A stretch of 64,000 bases of DNA from Sipunculus nudus (taxonomy: Eukaryota; Annelida; Sipuncula; Golfingiida; Sipunculidae): positions 47,933,327 to 47,997,326 of the forward strand of contig CM049308.1 in assembly GCA_026874595.1 (NCBI GenBank), given 5' to 3'. A program made the translations under genes and the position numbers. The notes under the pieces were generated by a model. The model did not search any database, was not told the DNA's origin, and saw only the letters and a list, made by a program, of their open reading frames with translations. The stretch's first letter is position 1. Each line of letters starts with the position of its first letter. This document shows positions 33,165 through 42,893 of the stretch, one piece after another.

Positions 33165-34297
33165 TGTCACCAGAAAACGGTGACAATATGTACGGTGTTT
33201 TGTATCATAGTTTAACGAAGTCTGTTCTCTATTGATATTGACGTGAAACGTCATCCTAAAGCGTTGACAGGTCTTGATTGTATATATATATATTGTGTAT
33301 TCTTGTATGGAATCCCATCGGCTATCAGCTGATTTATCCGTGTCACGCATCGTGTGTAATTATTTCTGGTATGTGGGTCGCCAAGGTGACGCTAACAGTC
33401 AAACTAGGTCACATATATCCTTATATGGGACACTTGAGAAATGAGCCAATCAGAGAACCGGATCGCCGTATTGTGACGACGATTGTGACGTCAGAGTTCA
33501 GGGAGAGACGCTGGAAGCTGCCTTCGGTTGGGTTTTGAAGCTTGAGGTGGCAGCACGCACGAACGGGAGTAGGAACATTGAAACGCCAGGAACGGCATAG
33601 AAGCAAGCTTCTACATGAGGCAAAGACCCAGCTCATGAGAACTCAGCCGTGCTGCCGACAGAGCTTCGTATTGGCGATAAAGTGAGAGAGCGTTTGTCAC
33701 CTGCCGGCCTAGTTCAGTTTGACCTAGATACATAACCGCCGTAAGCCGTGAAACCGTTGCTACAAGAGCAAGGTCAAGGACTCTAAGCTCTACGTAAACA
33801 AAGGGCGCTATTGCATTCATGTGATCGTAAACCTACCCGGGTCGCTGACAAGCAAGATCAGTTGAAGATCGCTAAACTCAGAAAGACTATATGCTGCTAA
33901 CCATACGCTAGATTCTACACAAAACAGTAACCAGAGATCTCTGAAGGAACTGGACTTTATTGGTTTTTATACAAACCACGGACTCAGTAAATATCCTGTA
34001 TTTTTAATGTGAAGGACTATCGTATTGACACATCAACGCACACTCACATTTGTGTCTCTGTAAGTATTGTCTTGAATTATATTGTGAATTTAACCTGATG
34101 TCTCATAGTTTCTATTGATCTGGGTGTATGATTGTCTGGTATTTTTATACACGTCCTTAAAAGAACCTGGAAATGTCACCTGTAATGACCGGGATCTAAT
34201 TTCTTGATTAATGAAATCAAGTGGCGAGCGTTAACCCATCCTATTGTTTTATAGGATATATCCGTTGTAAAGTTATCACGTTAAGTTAGGGGTGACA
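33165..34297 (+). repeat. 5' LTR (1133 bp)
   Basis: It runs from TGTCACCAGAAAACGG to TTAGGGGTGACA. It differs from the 3' LTR at about 33176, 33526, 33533, 33649 and 33719 (eye count). A TA-rich promoter-like run lies at about 33277-33292. Confidence 0.97.
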
Positions 34298-34302
34298 TTG
34301 TA

Positions 34303-34320
34303 TGGCGAGCGTGCCAGGAT
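34303..34320 (+). promoter_or_regulatory. Primer-binding site
   Basis: TGGCGAGCGTGCCAGGAT starts five bases after the 5' LTR. Its complement ends in CCA, as the 3' end of a tRNA must. The cognate tRNA is not identified. Confidence 0.65.
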
Positions 34321-34993
34321 ATAATTAGCCTTAAAAAACTGGCTAATTACAGTAAGTTTCAGAAGTTTTGAACTGATTCATATACTCAAACTAGAGTTGG
34401 TCTGAATTAATAATTGGAAATGACACCAAACTGATGTTGTAGTGTATACTTGCACAATGAAATTACCCCACTGTTAGGAGTTAATATTTATTCAGTGAGA
34501 ATATTACCTGAAGCACAACATTGTTTCAGGATTAGCATATACCTTGAAGATTTGGCTAGAACACATGCATGTTTTGTGAGTAATGCTAGTTCAGTGATAC
34601 CTGAACATCATTACTGGTTTGATATAAACCCAGATTAGAGTGAAAATTTTTGATGTTGTTAGATACGCCCTGGTATAATTTTTCCTACACTGGTTTGTGA
34701 TTGGTCACGTGGTAGGGTCTCTTTACAGGTAAGTTTACCCCTCCCGATTGGCATGGTAATCATAGGTGCATGGTGTTTATTGATATTTTGATATCCATCC
34801 GTCCATCCGTCTGACCCTTTGTCCGACCTTCCGTCCGTCCGTCCGTATAAGTAGATTTTGACGCGTAGAGCTACCGTAGTGTTATTGTACGGATACCGCC
34901 GGTTCGTTAGGTTGGCTTTAACAGTACGTATTTACGGATTTTTAAGAGCGGATATTACTAGATACTGGAATCTTACTAGGTTAGAGCGTTACC
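34321..34993 (+). other. Retrotransposon leader, non-coding
   Basis: Untranslated leader between the primer-binding site and gag. It includes a (CCGT/CCAT)n patch at 34796-34848. No open frame here deserves a call. Confidence 0.5.
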
Positions 34994-35689
34994 ATGGAAA
35001 CGTTAGAGTCACTTGTTAGATGCGGACAGGCCTTGGGGCTTAAGGACCAGGCTTTACAAGATTATGTTGAGGCTAGACGGCGTGCGGATGAAGAACGTGA
35101 GGAAAGAGCCAGGCAACGTGAAATAGAGAAGGAACAGCGGGAATTAGAGCGTGAGCGAGAGGCTAGAGCCCACGAATTAGAGGTTCTAAGGTTAAAGTCT
35201 GACTCTGGGGTTAAAGAAGAGAGAAGTAGGGATGTATTCCCGAAAACCCAGCTTCCACCTTTTGATGAGGCTCACGATCAGCTAGATGCGTTTCTTGAGC
35301 GATTTGAACGATTAGCTGTATGTCAAGGCTATGATAGGGAGAATTGGGCGTTACACCTGAGTCCGTTACTGCGGGGTAAGGCGCTAGGGACTTACACACA
35401 GTTATCGGTTAGTGAGGCCATGGATTACGATAAGTTAAAGATAGCCTTGTTAAAGCGATACCAAATGACCGAAGAGGGTTATCGACACAAGTTTCGGACT
35501 TGTAGGCCTGAGCGAGGCGAAACGCCGAGTCAGTTTGCGGTGAGACTGAGTGGATACCTAGACCATTGGATAGGGATGGCAGGGGTCGGAGGTGACTACG
35601 ACGGGGTAGTTAACTTGTTGATGTGTGAGCAGTTCGTAAACTGCTGTAGTAGGGATCTCTCTATGTTTTTGAAAGAGACGGTGTCGTGA
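34994..35689 (+). CDS. gag: gag, N-terminal part (frameshifted)
   Basis: 231 residues from an ATG in a good context (accATGG). Residues of about 25-75 are very rich in Glu, Arg and Ala and should form a coiled coil. Residues of about 80-215 have the look of a gypsy gag/capsid domain (FPKTQLPPFD, LDAFLERFERLA, then LLRGKA, and YRHKFRTCRPERGETPSQFA). The frame hits TGA at 35687-35689, before the nucleocapsid zinc knuckle. The knuckle follows in another frame at 35877, so this is a broken gag. The two frames overlap by only about 17 bases. A shift of one base would be needed; a programmed shift is possible but less likely inside gag. Confidence 0.85.
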   Translation: METLESLVRCGQALGLKDQALQDYVEARRRADEEREERARQREIEKEQRELEREREARAHELEVLRLKSDSGVKEERSRDVFPKTQLPPFDEAHDQLDAFLERFERLAVCQGYDRENWALHLSPLLRGKALGTYTQLSVSEAMDYDKLKIALLKRYQMTEEGYRHKFRTCRPERGETPSQFAVRLSGYLDHWIGMAGVGGDYDGVVNLLMCEQFVNCCSRDLSMFLKETVS

Positions 35690-35699
35690 CTTTGATAGT

Positions 35700-37919
35700 A
35701 TGGTAGCCTTAGCCGAGAGTTATACGGAGGCTCACGGTGTACACAGCCTTACAGCAGGTCCTCGTTATGGCAATAATGTGCCGCGTCCAGCGCAACCGGT
35801 ATCTCAGCCTAGAGAGAAGCGAGAGGTTGAGCGCAGTCCGGACGGTCAGACATTTAAGCCATCAGGAGACATCAGATGTTATTTATGTAATGAACTGGGA
35901 CATAAGGCGCGGGAAAGTAAGACTAGTGCCCGGTCGAGGCCTAGGTCTTCCCCTCAAGTAGGGCGTGCTGCTGGCGATCAGCAGAGGTATAGGACTAATT
36001 TTAGCCCCCCGTATAACCCAAAACAGAAACTGGAGACTATGTCAATGGCAGTAGTCGAGGCGGAAACGGAGACAGTCGGTGCGGTGAAACCGGAAGTAGA
36101 GAGTCCGAGTCAGTCGTTAGGATTTGCTGCCCAGACAGAAGGCGGAATCTCGTTACCTGTGTGTGAAGGGCTGGTGAATGGTAAGTCAGCGAGGGTGCTG
36201 CGGGATTCGGGATGTTCCTCGGCAGGAATACGTGAGTCGTACGTGGAGCCGAATCAGTTCACCGGACACCAGGTCGAGTGTAGGTTGTTCGACGGGTCTG
36301 TAAGACAATTTCCTACGGCTAGGATTAATGTGGACTGTGCGTACTTTGTCGGTACTATCGAGGCAATGGTGGTCGGGGATGCTGTATGTGATTTAGCGCT
36401 AGGTAACGTAGCGGGAGCGCGTGGTCCGTATGATCCGGACCCGACGTGGAAGTCTGAGCGGTCCTCAGGCATAGTGTGTGACGGTGTAGAGTCACAAAAG
36501 GAGGTGTCGTCCGCGGTGGAGACACGGAGCGCTGCACGAGAGAAACAGATACCGACGCGTAGCTTGAATGTTGCAAGCCCAGTTGCCGATGTGAGTCCGG
36601 CCGAATTTTTAAAGGCGCAGGAGGAGGATGGGTCTTTAGCGCCGTATTGGAGGCTAGCTAGAGAGGCTAGAAATGATAGTCCGTTTAGAATTGAGGACGG
36701 ATATTTAGTTCGGGTTGTGAGTGATAAACGGGGAGATCAAGATGGATCTCGAGTGGTGGTACCTCAGACGTTACGGTACGACGTAATGAGGATGGGCCAC
36801 GAAGCGGTTATGGCAGGCCATCAGGGCATAGACAAAACGCACGACCGCGTGAGAACTCAGTTTTTCTGGAAAGGGATGTATAATGACATTGCTGAGTTTT
36901 GCAAGTCCTGTCCCATTTGCCAGAAAACCATACCGAAAGGCAAGGTGCCTGGAGCTACGTTAGGCCAGATGCCATTAATTGATGAGCCCTGGCGTAGAAT
37001 TTCGATGGATCTGGTTGGGCCGATCCATCCAGCGTCTGAGAGAGGTCACAGGTATATTCTGACCGTTATGGATTATGCCACTAGATATCCGGAGGCTGTT
37101 GCTTTAAAGAACATAGATACAGTCTCTGTGGCTGATGCGCTAGTTGATATTTATGCGCGGTTAGGAGTGCCGTCAGAGGTGCTTACTGACATGGGAACAC
37201 AATTTACGTCAGACCTCATGCGAGAAGTTAGCCGTGTTTTGTCTGTAAGGCAGCTCACCACTACTCCTTACCATCCTATGTGCAACGGAATGGTGGAGAG
37301 ATTCAATGGAACGTTAAAGTTAATGTTGAAACGGATGTGCGAGGAAAGACCGCGAGATTGGGATCGGTACCTCAGCGCCGTGCTTTTTGCGTACCGAGAA
37401 GCGCCACATGAGAGCACAGGGTTCTCACCCTTTGAGTTGCTCTATGGTAGGATCGTTAGAGGACCGTTGCGGATTCTAAGGGATCTGTGGACCAAGCGAG
37501 ATACTAGCGTCGAGACTAAAACCACGTACCAATACGTCCTGGACCTACAAGACAAACTAAGCGACACATGCGCGTTAGCTAGAGAGGCGTTGAACAAATC
37601 AGCGAACAGACACAGACTGTTATATGATAGAGGTAAATGCACGCACAGGTTTGAGGCCGGAGACGAAGTTTTGTTGTTACTCCCGACAGAGCGGAACAAA
37701 TTAATGGTACAGTGGAAAGGCCCCTATACTATTGTAAACAGGGTTGGGGACTTAGACTATCGGATTAAGATTGGCGATAAGGTTAAAACCTTCCACGTGA
37801 ATATGCTGAAACGGTACCATGCTAGAAACGAGCCCCAGCATATTCTGGCAGCGGTAGCCAAGGGCGCACCTGATTCTATACATGATCCTGACGGTGTAGA
37901 CGGGGAAACAGAGCGCTGA
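35700..37919 (+). CDS. pol: gag C-terminus / protease / integrase polyprotein
   Basis: 739 residues. A zinc knuckle CYLCNELGHKARES at about 60-73 has Ser in place of the last Cys. An aspartic protease follows (active site DSG at 169-171, with LGNVAGAR at about 234-241 as its end). A linker comes next, then integrase. The zinc-binding part has H367/H374 and C404/C407. The catalytic triad is D437, D497 and E533, giving exact DD35E spacing. A GPY/F-like segment (QWKGPYTIVNRVGDLDYRI) lies near the end. No RT lies between protease and integrase. Integrase looks intact by motifs; the nucleocapsid knuckle does not. The frame differs from both gag and the RT-RNase H piece that follows. Confidence 0.93.
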   Translation: MVALAESYTEAHGVHSLTAGPRYGNNVPRPAQPVSQPREKREVERSPDGQTFKPSGDIRCYLCNELGHKARESKTSARSRPRSSPQVGRAAGDQQRYRTNFSPPYNPKQKLETMSMAVVEAETETVGAVKPEVESPSQSLGFAAQTEGGISLPVCEGLVNGKSARVLRDSGCSSAGIRESYVEPNQFTGHQVECRLFDGSVRQFPTARINVDCAYFVGTIEAMVVGDAVCDLALGNVAGARGPYDPDPTWKSERSSGIVCDGVESQKEVSSAVETRSAAREKQIPTRSLNVASPVADVSPAEFLKAQEEDGSLAPYWRLAREARNDSPFRIEDGYLVRVVSDKRGDQDGSRVVVPQTLRYDVMRMGHEAVMAGHQGIDKTHDRVRTQFFWKGMYNDIAEFCKSCPICQKTIPKGKVPGATLGQMPLIDEPWRRISMDLVGPIHPASERGHRYILTVMDYATRYPEAVALKNIDTVSVADALVDIYARLGVPSEVLTDMGTQFTSDLMREVSRVLSVRQLTTTPYHPMCNGMVERFNGTLKLMLKRMCEERPRDWDRYLSAVLFAYREAPHESTGFSPFELLYGRIVRGPLRILRDLWTKRDTSVETKTTYQYVLDLQDKLSDTCALAREALNKSANRHRLLYDRGKCTHRFEAGDEVLLLLPTERNKLMVQWKGPYTIVNRVGDLDYRIKIGDKVKTFHVNMLKRYHARNEPQHILAAVAKGAPDSIHDPDGVDGETER

Positions 37920-37920
37920 T

Positions 37921-38517
37921 AGACCTAAGACAAAGAAGGCTTTGCGAGCATTCCTAGGTCTTACAGGGTACTATCGAAAATTCGTGCCAAACTATGCGGA
38001 AATAGCGGTGCCCTTGACTGATCTAACGCGTAAAGGTCAACCTAACAAACTAGACTGGAAACCCGTACACGAGAACGCGTACTGTTCTCTAAAGGCTAAA
38101 CTGTCAGACCCTCCCATACTGAAGCTACCTGATTTCAGTAAACGATTTTATTTGAAATGTGATGCATCTGATGTTGGTATTGGCTGTATCCTGATGCAAA
38201 GACACAAGGGGATCATGCACCCAGTAGCTTAAGCCAGTCGTAAACTATTGCCCAGGGAGAGAAATTACTCCACCATCGAGAAAGAGTCATTAGCAATTGT
38301 ATGGTCTGTACAGAAATTTGAGATGTACCTGGCTTGTAGACCGTTCACCATTCAGACCGACCACAAACCATTAAAGTGTATTAGCAAATCAAAATGTGCT
38401 AATAAGAGAGTAATGAGATGGGCACTGGTTCTACAAGAGTTTAGATTTGATATTGAAGCAGTGTCAGGTAAACTAAACCATTGACCTGATTTTCTTAGCA
38501 GACTGCCTGAGTGTTAG
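37921..38517 (+). pseudogene. RT connection and RNase H, broken
   Basis: The frame opens abruptly at RPKTKKALRAFLGLTGYYRK, which is the RT thumb/connection of a gypsy element. The palm with its YxDD box is absent. RNase H follows with its acidic residues visible: CDASD, then IEKESLAIVW, then TDHKPLKCI. There are stops at 38230-38232 (where an aromatic residue is usual, before ASRKL) and at 38482-38484, just before the conserved DFLSR. It follows integrase directly, which confirms the unusual domain order. The missing RT core points to a deletion at or near 37900-37920. Confidence 0.92.
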
Positions 38518-38702
38518 GATGTCAGTTAAGTCTAAACATGTACAAGATTTTGCCCTGTGTCATAGACCGTGGGCATGTACTAATGACAACTTGTTACATG
38601 ACCCTTATGTATTGCTATGTATTGCTACATGTAAATATGTTTAGCTGGACCCTGTAAGATAGAACGATACGATGTATCGAGAAAATACTGTGTATTTTCC
38701 TT

Positions 38703-38717
38703 AAAAGGAGGGGGTGA
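38703..38717 (+). promoter_or_regulatory. Polypurine tract
   Basis: AAAAGGAGGGGGTGA directly precedes the 3' LTR, where plus-strand DNA synthesis starts. Confidence 0.85.
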
Positions 38718-39850
38718 TGTCACCAGAAATCGGTGACAATATGTACGGTGTTTTGTATCATAGTTTAACGAAGTCTGTTCTCTATTGATATTGACGTGAA
38801 ACGTCATCCTAAAGCGTTGACAGGTCTTGATTGTATATATATATATTGTGTATTCTTGTATGGAATCCCATCGGCTATCAGCTGATTTATCCGTGTCACG
38901 CATCGTGTGTAATTATTTCTGGTATGTGGGTCGCCAAGGTGACGCTAACAGTCAAACTAGGTCACATATATCCTTATATGGGACACTTGAGAAATGAGCC
39001 AATCAGAGAACCGGATCGCCGTATTGTGACGACGATTGTGACGTCAGAGTTCAGGGAGAGACGCTGGAAGCTGCCTTCAGTTGGGTCTTGAAGCTTGAGG
39101 TGGCAGCACGCACGAACGGGAGTAGGAACATTGAAACGCCAGGAACGGCATAGAAGCAAGCTTCTACATGAGGCAAAGACCCAGCTCATGAGAACTCAGC
39201 CATGCTGCCGACAGAGCTTCGTATTGGCGATAAAGTGAGAGAGCGTTTGTCACCTGCCGGCCTAGTTCAGCTTGACCTAGATACATAACCGCCGTAAGCC
39301 GTGAAACCGTTGCTACAAGAGCAAGGTCAAGGACTCTAAGCTCTACGTAAACAAAGGGCGCTATTGCATTCATGTGATCGTAAACCTACCCGGGTCGCTG
39401 ACAAGCAAGATCAGTTGAAGATCGCTAAACTCAGAAAGACTATATGCTGCTAACCATACGCTAGATTCTACACAAAACAGTAACCAGAGATCTCTGAAGG
39501 AACTGGACTTTATTGGTTTTTATACAAACCACGGACTCAGTAAATATCCTGTATTTTTAATGTGAAGGACTATCGTATTGACACATCAACGCACACTCAC
39601 ATTTGTGTCTCTGTAAGTATTGTCTTGAATTATATTGTGAATTTAACCTGATGTCTCATAGTTTCTATTGATCTGGGTGTATGATTGTCTGGTATTTTTA
39701 TACACGTCCTTAAAAGAACCTGGAAATGTCACCTGTAATGACCGGGATCTAATTTCTTGATTAATGAAATCAAGTGGCGAGCGTTAACCCATCCTATTGT
39801 TTTATAGGATATATCCGTTGTAAAGTTATCACGTTAAGTTAGGGGTGACA
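38718..39850 (+). repeat. 3' LTR (1133 bp)
   Basis: Same length and ends as the 5' LTR, about 99.6% identical by eye count. It is followed at once by the CGGAC target duplication. Confidence 0.97.
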
Positions 39851-40111
39851 CGGACACTTTTTTAGCCGACCGAACGTTTTTACTACTTTAAAAACCCCTA
39901 TTGGGCGTACACCCCGCTATTCAGGACAACGGACACTTTTTGTCCGCCCGATGGCTAAAATCACCCCAGATAACGGACACTCAAACGGCCGCCCCAATCG
40001 AACTCGGCAGAAATACTTTGAAATTGCAATTATGGTCTGTTTCCGGTACGCCTTATATCACTTAAATGTTCTAATGATTTAGTTTCTATTGAGTCGAGCT
40101 CTCATTGAAGC

Positions 40112-40832
40112 CGAATATTCATTCTGAATTCGGGCAACAGATTTCGATCATAGGCCCAGGAGCGAGGATAATGAAGTATCTGTTACAAACCAGGATCACA
40201 ACGGTCACGGGTCATGAAGTCTCGCCTGGGTCGGGGGCTTGAGGATATCAACCGATCCCCAATCCTGTAACATTTGCACCAAAGAATTTATCCCTAACTA
40301 CCAACATAAGGCGTATATGATATCATACATTTATTTATCATATTTGCTCAGGCTCCCGAAAGATGTTAAACAAAACTTGACCGAGATGCCAGAAATTAAC
40401 TTATTCCATAAGCAATTCTTTTAATATCACGGAAAGAGTGAGTAATTGAGAAATTTTACGGACCCAGTGCAGAAATGTCAAAGTCGAGACGAGTAATTCC
40501 TGTCGATGTCAGTCAATATTAGAGTATTATTTTCTCACAAGTAATGACGATTATCTTCTGGTTAATATTAAAAGCCTCATTCCAAAATAAAAAAAGTAAT
40601 AAAAAAAATAAAACACAACAACCGGTAGCAATAAATTTTATTCACATGTAACATATATGAAAGGTCAAATATTAGAGCAAACATACCGGTTTTCATGGTT
40701 GATCAAGTCCCATACTTAGGTCTACTATATGTGGCCGCAGCCGGACCTCCTGAGCCCGACCCCCTCTGGGGCACACAGCCCGCTTTAACGGACAAATCCT
40801 TTGGTCCCGTGACTGTCCGCCCGAGAGGGGTT

Positions 40833-40917
<85 letters not shown>

Positions 40918-41027
40918 CCGTAGCCTGACCCAAATTGCAGGGGGGACACAGATACGTCATGATCCTCGCTCCTGGGCCTATGATAGAATAATGTTGCCCG
41001 AATTCAGAATGAATATGCGGCATCACT
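40112..41027. repeat. Inverted repeat pair of about 75 bp
   Basis: 'attctgaattcgggcaacag' and 'cataggcccaggagcgagga' at 40112-40185 recur in reverse orientation at about 40955-41025 ('tcctcgctcctgggcctatg', 'gttgcccgaattcagaat'). The right copy lies outside the right end of the Tigger-like element, beyond a TA run. Two copies of one repeat seem to have been brought together by nesting. Confidence 0.75.
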
Positions 41028-41040
41028 GAAAGTGTGGAAA

Positions 41041-41114
<74 letters not shown>

Positions 41115-41156
41115 TTACTGCGGGTAGTGACAGTAATGCATTGATGATTTTATGAA

Positions 41157-41237
<81 letters not shown>

Positions 41238-41376
41238 GCACTTATGGGTTTGATATTGGGAGGGATATAGTCTATTTCAGTCCTTTACAGGAGAATATAC
41301 TAACTGTACTGAGAAAAACTTGTACCCCTTATGTTTTTCCATCATATTATTGGGGGGGGGGGGGGGGGGGGGGGGG
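40837..41376. repeat. Cluster of simple repeats: TA, CT, TA, TA, G25
   Basis: (TA)n at 40837-40915, (CT)n at 41045-41072 running into (TA)n at 41073-41107, (TA)n at 41160-41236, and 25 consecutive G at 41352-41376. The G run can form quadruplex structures, and its true length is likely to be uncertain in an assembly. Confidence 0.97.
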
Positions 41377-42728
41377 CTCAATGAGTGCATTCGGTTCATT
41401 CAAAGGTAGTTCTAATAGACAGGTGGTCTTATTAGACTGGTGGTCTTTCACTGGCGGGCTCCACTCTGCTATACTGACCTGTTGATTTGGTTCACACGTG
41501 GATTTCTCTGTATATAATTTCGAATAAAATGAATAATTAAACGCTTTGTTATATATGTAGATGATCAGATGTCCTAAACAACAATTATTTTATGTTATAT
41601 GTGAATATTATCAAAAATATTATTAAAATGTGAATTTTTATATTATAAAAAAAAATGTTTTAGAGAAAGGTTATTGGCAATGGAAATAATTATGAAAATG
41701 GTATCCTTACAGACACATTCAATTTTCATCAGCTGCAAAATATGACAAATTATGTCTTTTGACACATCGTTCAGACGTCATCCACTCCCCAAAAATTACT
41801 TATTTCAACATTTGAACCTTAAATGCATGGACGTGTAAGTCGACAACGTTTAGATGAATGCACATGTATCAACACATAAAGATCCAAGTAAAGGTAAATA
41901 CAATTAACCGTGTCGTGTTAAACCGGAACAAACGCGATGATTAATAACCAGTCTTTTTTTGATATCGCAAATAAGGGATTCACTAACACCGAATCTCTCT
42001 GGTTTTCCTCATAAAATGGTAGATGAACTGCAAATGTAAACGGCAAACTATTCTGCTATATGAAGAGCCTTTGGCTAGAACATCACTTAATAAATACTAA
42101 TAATAAATTAAAAAGAAGACCGAAAAAAAAAATTTAAAAAATGACATTTTTTGCCGTAGGTACTTGTGCAGCCCCATACAGGGGAAGAGGATATAATTAC
42201 ATTGGCTTGTTATAGATATTGATGTCGAAACTGATCATAGTCTGCTCATAATAAGAATAATCTGCATGGGTTCACCACTATGATTCATTAAGGCCGAGTA
42301 TATTGACAAACATTTATATATGAAGAACTGAAACTGCAGTCGCATACAGGTGAAGGATTTTTTTTTTTTAATTTCACCATGTATATTCTTTTTCTTTTTT
42401 GATTCTATATGAAAAGGAATTAATATATGCATGTTGCCATACTAACATTATATAAAGAAGTCAACTTTGTATGTAAAATGTTCAGTTTTTTTTCTACCTT
42501 TTTCTCGTTCTCGTTAATTTAGCCGTTGAACTTGAATTTGATAATTATCAAATATGATAAATATGGTCTTAATCGTAAGATTTATCTTGAGATCAAATAT
42601 TACAGGTTACAATATTTATCTCCCCTCGCCTGGAAATTGATTCTGGACTCGGTCACGGTATGATTCCCCATGCATAAAGCCTTTCTTTCAGAAAGTCCAC
42701 AGAAGATCACACATGCTTCAGCAAAATC
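41377..42728. other. AT-rich DNA, nothing recognised
   Basis: No open frame above background, no repeat structure of note. Confidence 0.4.
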
Positions 42729-42893
42729 ATGGAGGAGGCGAGTGGAAGTCAAGATGGAGTTTATGCAGAGTTGTGGTTGGTTCTAAAACACGAACCCTTT
42801 CCTGAGTTTCACAAGTGGGAATCCACAGCCAAAATAAACTTTGAAAGAATTTGTAACACTGCGAAAGGTCGCGGAGAAGGATGGGTCATTTAA
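42729..42893 (+). CDS. Possible small ORF or first exon, 54 residues
   Basis: ATG with A at -3 and G at +4, then MEEASGSQDGVYAELWLVLK and HEPFPEFHKWESTAKINFER, ending GWVI before TAA. The composition looks more protein-like than the surrounding AT-rich DNA. I recognise no family. If it is an exon, a donor would have to lie inside the frame, and the candidates I see (AAAG|GTCGCG) are weak. It could also be a gene fragment. Confidence 0.25.
   Translation: MEEASGSQDGVYAELWLVLKHEPFPEFHKWESTAKINFERICNTAKGRGEGWVI

Larger units (their letters stand above)
33165..39850 (+). mobile_element. Complete-ended Ty3/gypsy retrotransposon, Gmr1-like pol order, RT deleted
   Basis: 6686 bp. It has two 1133-bp LTRs starting TGTCACC and ending GGTGACA, a primer-binding site, a polypurine tract, and a perfect 5-bp target duplication CGGAC (33160-33164 and 39851-39855). 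The order of coding parts is gag, protease, integrase, then the end of RT and RNase H. This order is the hallmark of the Gmr1-like clade of Ty3/gypsy (Ty1/copia-like order with gypsy-like proteins). The catalytic fingers and palm of RT are missing between integrase and the RT connection. gag is frameshifted and the RNase H part has two stops. The LTRs differ at only about five positions by eye. Confidence 0.93.
33127..40838. mobile_element. Tigger/pogo-like DNA element split by the LTR retrotransposon
   Basis: The left end TATAGTGAAACCCCGGGC (about 33125) and the right end (reversed) TATAGTGAAACCCCTCTCGG (about 40838) are inverted. Both lie beside TA runs, as expected for TA-targeting pogo/Tigger elements. 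Internal phrases such as 'ataacggacacttttt' and 'gtccgcccga' repeat at 33155, 39855, 39945 and 40800, typical of Tigger subterminal sequence. Without the 6.7-kb retrotransposon the element would be about 1 kb. I found no transposase. Confidence 0.45.

Noticed and set aside
35673..35700. Programmed gag-pol frameshift
   Set aside because: The break lies before the gag zinc knuckle, not between gag and protease, and the frames overlap by only about 17 bases with no clear slippery site. A mutation is the simpler reading, though it was not excluded.
38625..39373. Open frames of 69-92 codons in the LTRs
   Set aside because: They occur identically in both LTRs, so they are fixed by LTR sequence. 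There are no domains.
601..39850. The duplication unit and the LTRs are both exactly 1133 bp
   Set aside because: The sequences are unrelated. The 601-2866 copies are adjacent, lack LTR ends and contain an exon. The equal length is chance.
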